This document shows, piece by piece, positions 42,680 through 51,836 of a DNA stretch of 64,000 nucleotides. Made by a program: the position numbers and the translations under genes. The notes below the pieces were generated by a model. It made no database searches. It had not been told where the DNA came from and saw nothing but the letters and a program-made list of their open reading frames with translations. Each line of letters starts with the position of its first letter. The first letter of the stretch is position 1. The stretch comes from Deltaproteobacteria bacterium HGW-Deltaproteobacteria-6 (lineage in GTDB: Bacteria > Desulfobacterota > Syntrophia > Syntrophales > Smithellaceae), in the NCBI GenBank assembly GCA_002840435.1, contig PHAT01000001.1:304300-368299 (forward strand), given 5' to 3'.

Positions 42680-44680
42680 ATGACCGAAAAAATTTTCAGT
42701 TTGAAAAGAGAAAAGGGCAATATCGGCGTCGTCACTTTCAACGTTTTCGATGAAGCCATGAACACGTGGACCCAGGCAGCCATCACCAGCTTCGGTGAAA
42801 TGGTTGCCGAGTTGGAAAAGGCAAAGGATCTTGCCGGGATTATCATCATATCCGGTAAACCGACCAATTTTTGCGCCGGCGCCAACCTGAAAATGGTGGA
42901 GGAACTGAAGGACCCCGCTGAAGGCATGGCTCTCATCCGGGCTTCTCACGACGGATTCAACCGCCTGGCCGCTCTGCCTTACCCTGTCGTGGCGGCGATC
43001 AACGGCGTCTGCGCCGGCGGTGGTCTTGAGCTGGCTCTGGTCTGTACCGGACGGATTGCGACCGACGCCAAGGCAAGTGTTATCGGCCTTCCCGAGTGCA
43101 ACGTGGGCCTTTTCCCCGGCGGCGGCGGAACGCAGCGCCTGCCCCGTCTCATCGGCTATGAAGCGATTGAACTCATTCTGAAAGGGAAGCTCCTGCCCGC
43201 AACGAAAGCCCTGGAAAAGGGAATCATTGACCGCGTCATTCCGGCCGATGCCGATCTGCTGGGCGAGGCTCGAACTTTTCTTCAGGAAATTCTTGCCGGC
43301 AAAGCTAATCTGAAACGCCCCGTTCAGGATCTCAGCCAGATCGAAGCGATCGCCGCTATGGCCCGGGAAGGCGTCCTGAAAATGACCAAGGGCCGGTGGA
43401 TTCCCGGTCCGCTGCTGGCGATTAAGGCGATGGAAGAAGGACTCCAGCGGCCGCTGGAAGAGGGTCTGGAGATTGAAATCAAGTATTTCATGGAGACTGC
43501 GATCTCCAACCAGGCCAAGGGGAGCATCAACACGTTCTTTATCAAGACGCTCACGGACAAACCACAGGGGATGATGACCAGGGGATTTACCCCGAAACCC
43601 ATCCGGAAAGTAGCCGTGCTCGGCTTCGGCACCATGGGACGCGGCATCATCATCGAAGTCCTGCGCAACATGAAGGTTCCCGTCATCGTCAAGGATTTCC
43701 CGGAGACCTTTGAGGCGGGCAAGGCTTTCGTTAGAAAGATTCTGGAAGGCATGGCCCAGAAGAAACGTCTGAAAACGCCGGTGGATGAACTGATGGCGCT
43801 GCTCACGACGACCGCAAGTTACGGACCGGAATTTAAGGACGCGGATCTGGTTGTCGAAGCCGTTTTTGAAGACATCAAAGTGAAGGAGCAAACCTACAAG
43901 GAGCTGTGTGCCGTTATCCGCGAAGACTGCGTCATCGCCAGCAACACATCCTCCATCATGATCTCGCTGATGTCCGGCTTTGTGAAGAATCCAGAACGCT
44001 TCGGCGGCGCCCATTTCTTCTCTCCCGTCTGGATGATGCAGCTGGTGGAAATTATTCAGGGCGAAAATACGAGCCGCGAGACCGTGGACAACCTGCTTTC
44101 CTTTGCCGCCGCCATCCGCAAGCGTCCCATTGTCTGCCGCGACAATCCGGGATTCGTCGTCAATGCTCTTCTTGTTCCCTATTACCTGGGAACCCTCGGA
44201 TACGTGGAATCCGGCAACAGCATTGAAAAGGTGGACGGCGCTATGGTGGCCTTTGGCATGCCCCTGGGTTCCATCCGTCTTCTCGACGAAGTGGGAATTG
44301 ATGTTCCTTACAAAGCCTTCAAGGGAGCGGGAATCGTCCAAGAAACTCTTAAGAATGTCGTGGAGGCGGGCCGTCTCGGTCTTAAAAAGTCCGGTAAGGG
44401 CTTCTTCCTCGCCGACGGCACGGTCGATCCCGAGGTTCTTCCTCTCATCGCGCGCCGGCCGGTCAAGGAAGCCACGAGTGAGGAGATCCAGATGGGCTGT
44501 CTCACGAATATGGTCCAGGTCGGCAAAGACCTTCTGGATCGAAAGATTGTTGAGGATCCCCGCATGATCGATGTGGGCATGATCTGGGGAACGGGTTTCC
44601 CTCCTGACAAAGGCGGTCCTATGAAATGGGCTGATCTTATTGGCCTCAGCGAAAAGCTTTATGGGAAAACATTTTATTAG
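42680..44680 (+). CDS. Bifunctional enoyl-CoA hydratase / 3-hydroxyacyl-CoA dehydrogenase (FadJ-like)
   Basis: A 666-residue fusion. Residues 1-290 are a crotonase domain with NFCAGANLKMV, GVCAGGGLELAL and LPECNVGLFPGGGGTQRLPR. Residues 310-660 are an NAD-dependent 3-hydroxyacyl-CoA dehydrogenase with the NAD site VLGFGTMGRGI, the catalytic histidine in GAHFFSP, and RDNPGFVVNALL. It is the fatty-acid oxidation alpha subunit type, with the thiolase gene 73 bases downstream as its usual partner. A strong ribosome binding site (AAAGGAGG) precedes the start. Confidence 0.93.
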   Translation: MTEKIFSLKREKGNIGVVTFNVFDEAMNTWTQAAITSFGEMVAELEKAKDLAGIIIISGKPTNFCAGANLKMVEELKDPAEGMALIRASHDGFNRLAALPYPVVAAINGVCAGGGLELALVCTGRIATDAKASVIGLPECNVGLFPGGGGTQRLPRLIGYEAIELILKGKLLPATKALEKGIIDRVIPADADLLGEARTFLQEILAGKANLKRPVQDLSQIEAIAAMAREGVLKMTKGRWIPGPLLAIKAMEEGLQRPLEEGLEIEIKYFMETAISNQAKGSINTFFIKTLTDKPQGMMTRGFTPKPIRKVAVLGFGTMGRGIIIEVLRNMKVPVIVKDFPETFEAGKAFVRKILEGMAQKKRLKTPVDELMALLTTTASYGPEFKDADLVVEAVFEDIKVKEQTYKELCAVIREDCVIASNTSSIMISLMSGFVKNPERFGGAHFFSPVWMMQLVEIIQGENTSRETVDNLLSFAAAIRKRPIVCRDNPGFVVNALLVPYYLGTLGYVESGNSIEKVDGAMVAFGMPLGSIRLLDEVGIDVPYKAFKGAGIVQETLKNVVEAGRLGLKKSGKGFFLADGTVDPEVLPLIARRPVKEATSEEIQMGCLTNMVQVGKDLLDRKIVEDPRMIDVGMIWGTGFPPDKGGPMKWADLIGLSEKLYGKTFY

Positions 44681-44753
44681 TTTGAAAAAAATGAACAGCG
44701 CAGAAGAAATGAAATGAAACAGTAAACTTCGATAATTCGGATAAGGAGTCATT

Positions 44754-45965
44754 ATGAATGAAAGAGAAGTAGTATTCGTAGATGGGGCGCGGACGGCCTT
44801 TGGAACCCTCGGGCGCACGCTGAAGAACTTTACGATGGAACAGCTGGGTGGTTTGGCTTTGAAAGGTCTGGTGCAGAAAACCAAAATACTGGAAAAAGGA
44901 GGTGTGGTGGATGCCGTTTATGCCGGTTCCGCCATCGGCGGGACCTCCGCGATAAACCCTGCCCGGTGGGTTACCCTGGCCGGGGGGCTTCCTGCAAGCA
45001 CCTCCGCCTCTTACGTTGAGATGCAGTGTGGCTCGGCCATCGATTCGATCAACCATGCCGCCTACCGGATCCTTGCCGGTCATGCGGAGATCATGATTGC
45101 AGGCGGCATGGAATCTTACAGTCAGGCAACATGCAAGTTTTCCCTGGCTACGGAACCCTTCAAAATGATCCCTCCCATGCCGATCATGCCTTCTCTTGAG
45201 CCTACTTTTGATCAGGCATCCTGGAATATGGGATTGACGGCGGAGGCTCTGCAGCAACAGTATAATATCTCTCGGGAAGCTCAAGACGAGTTCGGGCTAC
45301 GGAGTCAGCTCCTGGCCAAGAAGGCAATTGATGCCGGTTACTTTGTGGATGAAATTATTCCCGTCATAGTTCCGCAGGGAAAGAAAAATCCGCCGCTGGA
45401 GTTTAAACTCGATGAACATCCCCGCATGACTTCTATGGAAGCCCTTTCGGGCCTGCGACCGGCATTTACCAAAGACGGAACGGTCACGGCAGGGAATTCC
45501 TCCGGCCGAAATGATGGGGCAGCCTTTGTCCTGATGATGACACGGGCAAAGGCAAAGGAACTGGGTTATCAGCCCATGGCAAAATGGCTCGCCGGCGGTG
45601 ATTTTGGCGTTGATCCGAAAATCATGGGAATCGGTCCGGCATACGCCGTGCCTCTGTCTCTGAAAAGGGCGAATCTCAAACTGTCCGACATGGATGTTTT
45701 TGAATGCAACGAAGCCTTTGCGGTTCAGAACCTGGCCGTGATCAAGGAGCTGGAGAATCAGACGGGCGAAAAGGTTGATATGAACAAATGGAATCCCAAC
45801 GGTGGCGCCATTGCATTCGGCCATCCCAACGGCGCCTCGGGCGCCCGCATTTGTCTGTTCACGATGAAAGAGCTGATCCGCAGGGGCGGCAAATACGGCT
45901 CCTTTAGTTCCTGTTGTGGCGGGGGCTTAGGCGTGGCGACGGTTATCGAAAATATACAACTCTAA
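44754..45965 (+). CDS. Acetyl-CoA acyltransferase (thiolase)
   Basis: Cleaves a 3-ketoacyl-CoA with CoA. The 403-residue protein has the nucleophile C92 in MQCGSAIDS, NEAFAVQN, the histidine loop GGAIAFGHPNGASGARI and the closing motif CCGGGLG with the second cysteine. All catalytic residues are present. It is the last intact gene of the acyl-CoA operon and is followed by a strong hairpin. Confidence 0.95.
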   Translation: MNEREVVFVDGARTAFGTLGRTLKNFTMEQLGGLALKGLVQKTKILEKGGVVDAVYAGSAIGGTSAINPARWVTLAGGLPASTSASYVEMQCGSAIDSINHAAYRILAGHAEIMIAGGMESYSQATCKFSLATEPFKMIPPMPIMPSLEPTFDQASWNMGLTAEALQQQYNISREAQDEFGLRSQLLAKKAIDAGYFVDEIIPVIVPQGKKNPPLEFKLDEHPRMTSMEALSGLRPAFTKDGTVTAGNSSGRNDGAAFVLMMTRAKAKELGYQPMAKWLAGGDFGVDPKIMGIGPAYAVPLSLKRANLKLSDMDVFECNEAFAVQNLAVIKELENQTGEKVDMNKWNPNGGAIAFGHPNGASGARICLFTMKELIRRGGKYGSFSSCCGGGLGVATVIENIQL

Positions 45966-45982
45966 TTCTCTTCTAAAGGGAT

Positions 45983-46022
45983 AGATCCGGCTCTTTTCCC
46001 GAATCGGCAAAGAGCCGGATCT
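45983..46022 (+). terminator. Hairpin ending the acyl-CoA operon
   Basis: Perfect 14-bp arms AGATCCGGCTCTTT (45983-45996) and AAAGAGCCGGATCT (46009-46022) with a 12-base loop. No T-run follows. Its right arm overlaps the left arm of a second hairpin, GGATCTCAAAG (46017-46027) with CTTTGAGATCC (46038-46048), so only one of the two can form. Confidence 0.7.
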
Positions 46023-46050
46023 CAAAGGAGAGTTCAACTTTGAGATCCGG

Positions 46051-46420
46051 CGAAAACTTGCCTCATTCGGGATACTGGGTTTGCCATTTTCCGAGGAATT
46101 TGGAGGATCGGCTACCAACATCCTCACTTGTTTGTTTGGCCGGAGAGGCCCTGGGGCATGCAGGTGTAGACGGCGGCAGCTTGCTTGCCTGGGGTGCCTT
46201 ACCTGTGTGTCCATAACCTCTATGCTTTCCCAATGCTCCGGTAGCCGATATCTTGGTCGTGCTTGCCAACGTCAACAGGACCAAAAACATGAAGGGATTA
46301 CCGCTTTCATTATCGAAAAAGGCACCCCCGGGTTCACATACCGGCAACCCTTTCCATAAGGTGGGGCGCAAGTGCTCATCCACATAGGAGGTCTTTCTCG
46401 AAGACTGTGATATCCCAGAC
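46051..46420 (+). pseudogene. Acyl-CoA dehydrogenase remnant, frameshifted and internally deleted
   Basis: Fragments of an acyl-CoA dehydrogenase occur in order but in different frames. First LASFGILGLPFSEEFGG (from 46058), then EALGHAGVDGGSLLAWGALP, then ADILVVLANVN, then KHEGITAFIIEKGTPGF, and last NPFHKVGRKCSST, a stop codon and EVFLEDC. The stretch normally between the second and third blocks, which holds the flavin-binding TEP-GSD loop, is missing. There is no start and no C-terminal half. It lies right after the operon's hairpins, as if the operon once had another dehydrogenase. Confidence 0.85.
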
Positions 46421-46540
46421 TTTTGGTATTGATGTAATCATCAACAAGATCAATGCAGTAATCTATTCCTTTTTCACATTTTTCGCCGGGCAGGCCGGAA
46501 TATTATCTTGATAAAGTGACGCAGTCTTTCAAATTCAAGT

Positions 46541-46987
46541 TCAGCACTGATCTTCGATGGCCATCATCTTGGCAATTCGCCGTTCATGGCGGTCGCCGGC
46601 AAAGGTGGTGTTCATGAATTTATCGATCATATCTATTACCGGAACGCTGTATTTGATCCTGCCGCCGAAGGCGATGAAGTTGGCGTTGTTGTGGGCCTTA
46701 GCCATTTCGGCACTGCAGAGGTCGGAAATGAGCGCGCAGCGGATGCCCTTGACTTTATTGGCGGCAATCGAAATGCCGATGCCTGTGCCGCAAAGCAGGA
46801 TGCCGAAATCATAACCGCCTTTTTTAAATTCATTGCAGGCGGCAAGCGCCATATCCGGGTAATCGACCGCGGCATCGTCCTGGGTTCCCATGTCTATGAC
46901 CTCAGCATTATTCTTTTTTAAGAAAGCAACGATCTCGTTTTTAAGATCCACTGCCCCATGATCAGAGGCTATCAAGATTTTTTTCAT
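46541..46987 (-). CDS. rpiB: Ribose-5-phosphate isomerase B
   Basis: Interconverts ribose 5-phosphate and ribulose 5-phosphate in the pentose phosphate pathway. The 148-residue protein is full length for the RpiB/LacAB family. Motifs are IASDHGAVDLK at the N-terminus, DYPDMA, and the active-site cysteine in LLCGTGIGISIAANK. It stands alone in the leftward direction between the acyl-CoA dehydrogenase remnant and the recombinase gene. No unusual feature. Confidence 0.94.
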   Translation of the reverse strand: MKKILIASDHGAVDLKNEIVAFLKKNNAEVIDMGTQDDAAVDYPDMALAACNEFKKGGYDFGILLCGTGIGISIAANKVKGIRCALISDLCSAEMAKAHNNANFIAFGGRIKYSVPVIDMIDKFMNTTFAGDRHERRIAKMMAIEDQC

Positions 46988-47090
46988 TTTTATTCTCCAT
47001 CGGACAATGATTTTATTTCTTTCTACAAGATTATCGATTATGTCAACAAAAATACTTTACTTAAACGGCAGATTTTCGTAAAAAACCATC

Positions 47091-47978
47091 ATGCGGGACT
47101 TATTAAATCGCTATTATAATCATCTCCTGATCGAAAAAGGAGCGGCAGACAATACGCTGGAAGCCTATGGACGCGACCTGAACCGTTATGTTTCCTTTCT
47201 GGAGCAGAAGGGGTTAACGGACGTCCGGTCCGTCATCCCGGAAACCGTGGTAGAATTTCTTGTGCATGTAAAGAATGAAGGGTTGTCGGCCAATTCGATG
47301 AACCGGTCACTTGCGGCCATGAGGGGTTTTTATAAATATTTATTGCAGGAAAAAGTTCTGGATGAGTCGCCGCTGACCCATATTGAACTGGCCAAAGTCT
47401 GGATGCGTCTGCCGGATACGGTGAGTAAAGAAGAGATGATTTCAATTCTCCGGCAGCCGGGAGATCAGACGCCATCCGCGCTGCGCGACAGTGCGATGCT
47501 GGAGCTGCTCTATGCGACCGGCCTGCGCGTTTCAGAGTTAATCGGTCTGACGATGAACAGTATCAACTGGCAGGTCGGCTTCCTGGTAGCCATGGGGAAG
47601 GGAAGCAAAGAACGGGTTGTCCCCATCGGTAAGACAGCCTATGACATTGTGAGGCGCTATGTGGACGAAGCCAGACCCAAACTGATCAAATCCAAAACGA
47701 CGGATTGCTTGTTCCTGAATCGTTTCGGCGGACCATTTTCCCGCCAGGGACTCTGGAAGATCATTGTCGGTTATGCGCAAAAAGCGGGCCTGCATAAGAA
47801 AGTTCATCCGCATACCTTCCGTCATTCCTTCGCGTCTCACTTGCTTGCGGGAGGAGCGGATTTGCGTGCCGTGCAGGTGATGCTGGGGCATTCCGATATT
47901 TCGACAACGCAGATTTATACCCATGTCACAAAAGACAGATTGAAAGAGATCCATAAAAAATATCATCCGAGAGGCTGA
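47091..47978 (+). CDS. xerD: Tyrosine recombinase XerC/XerD
   Basis: Site-specific recombinase that resolves chromosome dimers at dif. The 295-residue protein has the N-terminal SAM-like core-binding domain and the catalytic residues of the family: arginine in ATGLRVSELIGL, HPHTFRHSFASHLL (HxxR), the histidine in LGHSDIS, and the nucleophile tyrosine in STTQIYTHV. Length and sequence fit XerC/D of chromosomes better than an integrative-element integrase, and no other mobile-element genes are close. Whether it is XerC or XerD is not certain. Confidence 0.88.
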   Translation: MRDLLNRYYNHLLIEKGAADNTLEAYGRDLNRYVSFLEQKGLTDVRSVIPETVVEFLVHVKNEGLSANSMNRSLAAMRGFYKYLLQEKVLDESPLTHIELAKVWMRLPDTVSKEEMISILRQPGDQTPSALRDSAMLELLYATGLRVSELIGLTMNSINWQVGFLVAMGKGSKERVVPIGKTAYDIVRRYVDEARPKLIKSKTTDCLFLNRFGGPFSRQGLWKIIVGYAQKAGLHKKVHPHTFRHSFASHLLAGGADLRAVQVMLGHSDISTTQIYTHVTKDRLKEIHKKYHPRG

Positions 47979-47982
47979 GCGC

Positions 47983-49962
47983 ATGCACAATGACGCCGGA
48001 AATAAAATAGAATTAAACAAAAAAATCATTGCGGGAGTGATCATCGCCTTAGTTGTAATTATTCTTCTGACATCGTTAATTTATTTTCGTTCAGAGGTCT
48101 CAGGGACCGGTATGCTTTACGGCCGGAGAGCCGTCAATACTTTTTCCCATTATATATTGAAAAATAAACCGCATTTTTATTATCTGGAAATCGAAAAAAA
48201 CGGCAAAAATCTGCGTGTGGATGCCGGTGACACACTGGAGATTAATTATCGTGATGAATTTGTCATTAAATCCGTGGCCAGTGATGATTTGAGCGGAAAT
48301 TTCATATCGGCAACGATTGACGGGACAGGCCGGGAGGGAAATCATATCGGCGTCTTGTTCCGGGGCATTGAATTTGTCAACCGTATCATGCAAAGCGACG
48401 CGCTGGCCAAGGATGCCCAGGCGGTCAGCATCTATAAAATCACGATTGCTTATCAAAAAGAAAAAATAGACGCGGTGCCGATTCGTGTGAAGATCCTTCC
48501 TCAGGACTGGTTGCGGGTTGCGAAAGAGTCCCGTGATGCCGGCGTGCAGGTTGAGTACTTGAAGAAGGCCGTTGCACAAAACAGCGAAGATATCGGCGTA
48601 AGAAAACTTCTGGCGGGCATCTATCTGCGGCAAAACCGGACGGAGGAGGCGGCATCGCTTTATGCAGATATTTTGCGCATTAAGCCCGATGATGCGGCGG
48701 CGGCAAAAGAACTGGCACGCTGTCATCTGAAAGGCAACAGGGCCGATCAGGCCATTAAAGTTTTATCAAACCTTGTCAGTCAGCAAACACAGGATGCTGA
48801 AGCCCATGCCATCCTTGGTCTGGCCTATAGTAATAAGAAATTATGGAGTCAGGCGGTCGAATCATATCTCCGGTCCCTTAAGCTTGACCCGGAGAATCAT
48901 CCGGTAAGATTGATGCTGGCGGAAGCTTATGAGAAAGTGGATAAACCCGGCGCGGCCATGGAGCAATATCAATATATTACAAAGCATTCCCGGGATGCCG
49001 CCCCCGCCTGGCGCGCCATGGGAGACAGCTATCTCAGAAAAAAGAATTACGACCGGGCGATTGAGAGCTATACCCAGGTCATTAAAAGCAACCCGAAAGA
49101 TGCTGCGGCATATGCCAACCTGGCTACGGCATATGCGGGGCAGGGGAATTTAAAAGAAGAAATGACCCATTTGCAAAAGGCCGTGGCGCTGATGCCTGAC
49201 GACCCCGTTATCCACTTTAATCTGGCCGCGGCCTTCGAAAGAAGAAAAAAGACGGATGAGGCTCTTAAGGAATACTTATATGTTTTGAAAAAGAATCCTG
49301 ACGATGCCGATGCGCTGGAACGCCTGGCCGACCTGACTTTCAAAAACAAAAAATATGATCAGGCCGCAAAATATTACGAAAAACTGGTCCGGAAAAATCC
49401 GCGCAAAGCGGGCGGGTTTATCAGGCTGGGATTTGCCTACGGCGAGCTGAAGGAATATGCCCTATCGGCTGAAAATTATGAAAAAGCGATCAAGCTGGGG
49501 GAGAAGGATAAGAACTTGTATTATAATCTGGCTTATACGTATACGAAACTGGGCAGGGAAAAAGAGGCCGTAAACTATTATGGGAAAATACCGCCTACCC
49601 GGCAAACACTGGGAATGATGGGCAACTATTATATCAAGGAAAAGAAATATGCACAGGCCGTTAAATATTATCAGAAAATCGTGAAGCTGGAACCGAAAAA
49701 AGCTTCTTCTTATGCCGGTTTGGGCTACGCATATCTGGCGGGCGGCAGCCTGGATAAGGCAATCGAAAATTATTTAAAAGCCTTGAAATATGACCGTGAG
49801 GATGATGAAATATATGCCGGTCTGGGTGACGCCTATGAAAAGAAAGGGCTTTACTCTGAAGCGCTGAAGGCATACAAAAGCGCGTATGAAATTAATCCGG
49901 AGACAAGAGTGGGCGGTAAAATTCCGCGGCTGCGCATTCAACTGATGGAGAAAAAAAATTAA
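47983..49962 (+). CDS. Membrane-anchored TPR-repeat protein
   Basis: A 659-residue protein with one N-terminal transmembrane helix (about 15-35) and a mostly extracytoplasmic body. Residues 40-160 form an unassigned domain. From about 180 to the end there are some twelve tetratricopeptide repeats, for example AIESYTQVIKSNPKDAAAYA and AIENYLKALKYD. TPR arrays bind other proteins, so this is likely a scaffold at the cell envelope. It starts four bases after xerD and 15 bases before kdsA, so it belongs to that operon. The partner is unknown. Confidence 0.85.
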   Translation: MHNDAGNKIELNKKIIAGVIIALVVIILLTSLIYFRSEVSGTGMLYGRRAVNTFSHYILKNKPHFYYLEIEKNGKNLRVDAGDTLEINYRDEFVIKSVASDDLSGNFISATIDGTGREGNHIGVLFRGIEFVNRIMQSDALAKDAQAVSIYKITIAYQKEKIDAVPIRVKILPQDWLRVAKESRDAGVQVEYLKKAVAQNSEDIGVRKLLAGIYLRQNRTEEAASLYADILRIKPDDAAAAKELARCHLKGNRADQAIKVLSNLVSQQTQDAEAHAILGLAYSNKKLWSQAVESYLRSLKLDPENHPVRLMLAEAYEKVDKPGAAMEQYQYITKHSRDAAPAWRAMGDSYLRKKNYDRAIESYTQVIKSNPKDAAAYANLATAYAGQGNLKEEMTHLQKAVALMPDDPVIHFNLAAAFERRKKTDEALKEYLYVLKKNPDDADALERLADLTFKNKKYDQAAKYYEKLVRKNPRKAGGFIRLGFAYGELKEYALSAENYEKAIKLGEKDKNLYYNLAYTYTKLGREKEAVNYYGKIPPTRQTLGMMGNYYIKEKKYAQAVKYYQKIVKLEPKKASSYAGLGYAYLAGGSLDKAIENYLKALKYDREDDEIYAGLGDAYEKKGLYSEALKAYKSAYEINPETRVGGKIPRLRIQLMEKKN

Positions 49963-49977
49963 GGACGGGAGCAAAGC

Positions 49978-50802
49978 ATGCAACAGGTGAAGCTTAATAA
50001 TTTTACAATTGGAGATCGGGGTGGTTTCACATTGATTGCCGGTCCCTGCGTTATAGAAAATGAAGCGGCGACGATGGCGATTGCTTCCCGTTTAAAACAG
50101 CTGACATCAAAATTACAGATTCCTTTCATCTTTAAAGCCTCATACGATAAAGCCAACCGGACATCAATCAATTCCTATCGGGGGCCGGGGCTTCAGGAGG
50201 GTCTGGGCATCCTGAAGCGTATTAAAGAAAAAATCGGTGTGCCGGTGCTTTCCGATGTGCACCGCTTTGAAGAAATTGATGCGGCGGCCGGCGTGCTGGA
50301 TATTATGCAGGTGCCTGCTTTTCTGTGCCGTCAGACGGACTTTGTTGTGGAGGTCGCGAAGAAAGCGAAGATTGTCAATGTTAAAAAGGGACAGTTCCTG
50401 GCTCCCTGGGATGTTGCCAATATTATCGAAAAGATCAAAACCGCCGGGAATGAGAATATTTTAGTCACCGAACGCGGGGCGTCTTTCGGCTATAATAACC
50501 TCGTTTTTGATGTGCGCGCCCTGCCGATTATGCGGGCGATGGGGTATCCGGTGATTTTTGATGCAACGCACTCGGTGCAGCTGCCGGGCGGCGCGGGGAC
50601 TGCCTCCGGCGGTCAGCGCGAGATGGTGCCCTATCTGGCGCGGGCGGCGGTGGCGGCAGGTGTGGACGGTGTTTTTATGGAAGTTCATCCTGATCCCGAA
50701 AAAGCACTCTGCGACGGGGCAAATTCCCTTTATCTGAATTCACTCGAAGCGTTGCTGACGACCTTAAAGAAGATTGATGAAATCGTGAAACGTGAAGCGT
50801 GA
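49978..50802 (+). CDS. kdsA: 3-deoxy-8-phosphooctulonate synthase
   Basis: Condenses phosphoenolpyruvate and arabinose 5-phosphate to Kdo 8-phosphate for lipopolysaccharide. The 274-residue protein has the family's usual length with IAGPCVIENE, FKASYDKANRTS, VPVLSDVHR, RQTDFVVEVAKK and FDATHSVQLPGG. Its gene is followed by kdsC and the lpt genes, so the block covers Kdo synthesis and LPS export. A Gram-negative envelope is implied. No defect is visible. Confidence 0.96.
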   Translation: MQQVKLNNFTIGDRGGFTLIAGPCVIENEAATMAIASRLKQLTSKLQIPFIFKASYDKANRTSINSYRGPGLQEGLGILKRIKEKIGVPVLSDVHRFEEIDAAAGVLDIMQVPAFLCRQTDFVVEVAKKAKIVNVKKGQFLAPWDVANIIEKIKTAGNENILVTERGASFGYNNLVFDVRALPIMRAMGYPVIFDATHSVQLPGGAGTASGGQREMVPYLARAAVAAGVDGVFMEVHPDPEKALCDGANSLYLNSLEALLTTLKKIDEIVKREA

Positions 50803-50828
50803 AAAGTGAAACCGGAGAGGATGAATGC

Positions 50829-51371
50829 ATGTTGAAAAAAAATATTCAGGAAAAATTGAAAAAAATAAAAATGCTGGTTCTGGATGTGGACGGGGTGATG
50901 ACCGACGGCAGAATCATCATGGACAGCGATGGACGGGAGATGAAAAATTTTAACGTCCGCGACGGTCACGGCCTGGTCATGATTCAACGCCATGGAATTC
51001 AGGTTGCCATTCTCACCGGGCGAACATCGACCGTTGTTGAACACCGGGCCCGTGATTTAAAGATTACAGAGGTGTATCAGGGAGCGCTGAACAAGAAGGA
51101 AGTATTCGATCGGATTCTTCAAAAAAACAACCTGACTGCGGAAGCCATAGCCTATATGGGTGATGATATTGTGGACATCCCCGTATTGAAAATGGTTGGG
51201 TTTTCCGTCGCAGTGGCGGATGCGGTGGATCTGGTGAAAAAAACGGTTGATTATATAACAGTCAACAGCGGCGGGCAGGGCGCGGTCAGAGAAATATGCG
51301 AGATGCTGCTCATGTCCCAGGGTTATTGGAATGAAGTCGCGGCACGATATGATTTTACCGATTTGATGTAA
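50829..51371 (+). CDS. kdsC: Kdo 8-phosphate phosphatase
   Basis: Removes phosphate from Kdo 8-phosphate. A 180-residue HAD-superfamily protein without a cap domain. Motif I is VLDVDGVMTDG, motif II LTGRTS, and motif III with the lysine and DD is in GDDIVDIPVL. ATG 50829 has GAGAGG about eight bases upstream; a GTG at 50799 would overlap kdsA and adds ten unlike residues. Directly follows kdsA. Confidence 0.93.
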   Translation: MLKKNIQEKLKKIKMLVLDVDGVMTDGRIIMDSDGREMKNFNVRDGHGLVMIQRHGIQVAILTGRTSTVVEHRARDLKITEVYQGALNKKEVFDRILQKNNLTAEAIAYMGDDIVDIPVLKMVGFSVAVADAVDLVKKTVDYITVNSGGQGAVREICEMLLMSQGYWNEVAARYDFTDLM

Positions 51372-51412
51372 TCGGCAAGGGGAAACACGGACTATTCATC
51401 GTGGAAATGAAA

Positions 51413-51736
51413 ATGACGCTTGCATGGAGTTATCTGTTAATCGCCGGATTGCTGGAAATCGGCTGGCCTCTCGGTTTTAAATTATCTCAAACCACGTCTT
51501 ATAGGGTGCCCTTTATTTTGATGGCGGTAGTCTGCATGGCATTGAGTGGACTCTTTTTGTGGCTGGCGCAACGGGAAATTCCCATTGGCACGGCTTACGC
51601 GGTTTGGACGGGAATTGGCGCGGCGGGCACTTTTCTCATCGGCTTGATTGCCTTTCATGATCCCGCATCCATGATGCGGATCTTATCGTTTTTTCTTATT
51701 GTTGCGGGTGTTATCGGCTTAAGAATTTCCGCTTGA
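51413..51736 (+). CDS. SMR-family exporter, Gdx/SugE subtype
   Basis: A 107-residue small multidrug resistance transporter with four membrane helices. The conserved membrane glutamate is in AGLLEIGWPLGFK, and GTAYAVWTGIGAAGT is the family's third-helix motif. The sequence around the glutamate fits the Gdx (SugE, guanidinium exporter) subtype better than EmrE. Start codons at 51401 (GTG), 51407 and 51413 are all possible. It sits between kdsC and lptC with no functional link to either. No room exists upstream for a guanidine riboswitch. Confidence 0.85.
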   Translation: MTLAWSYLLIAGLLEIGWPLGFKLSQTTSYRVPFILMAVVCMALSGLFLWLAQREIPIGTAYAVWTGIGAAGTFLIGLIAFHDPASMMRILSFFLIVAGVIGLRISA

Positions 51737-51836
51737 TCACAGTCGGCAGGTGTCCTTACTATTGATCCGGTCAATCTGAAGAGTATGATGTCTCCGAATA
51801 GCTTTACACGGACGAAGGCGAATGATATAAAGAACC

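Noticed and set aside
42674-44884. 736-residue open frame antisense to the FadJ-like gene
   Set aside because: The plus strand encodes a complete FadJ with all motifs; the antisense frame is a codon-usage shadow with no ribosome binding site or domain.
47091-47978. Tyrosine recombinase as sign of an integrated element
   Set aside because: Length and motifs fit chromosomal XerC/D, it is co-directional with kds/lpt genes, and no attachment site, tRNA or phage gene is near.
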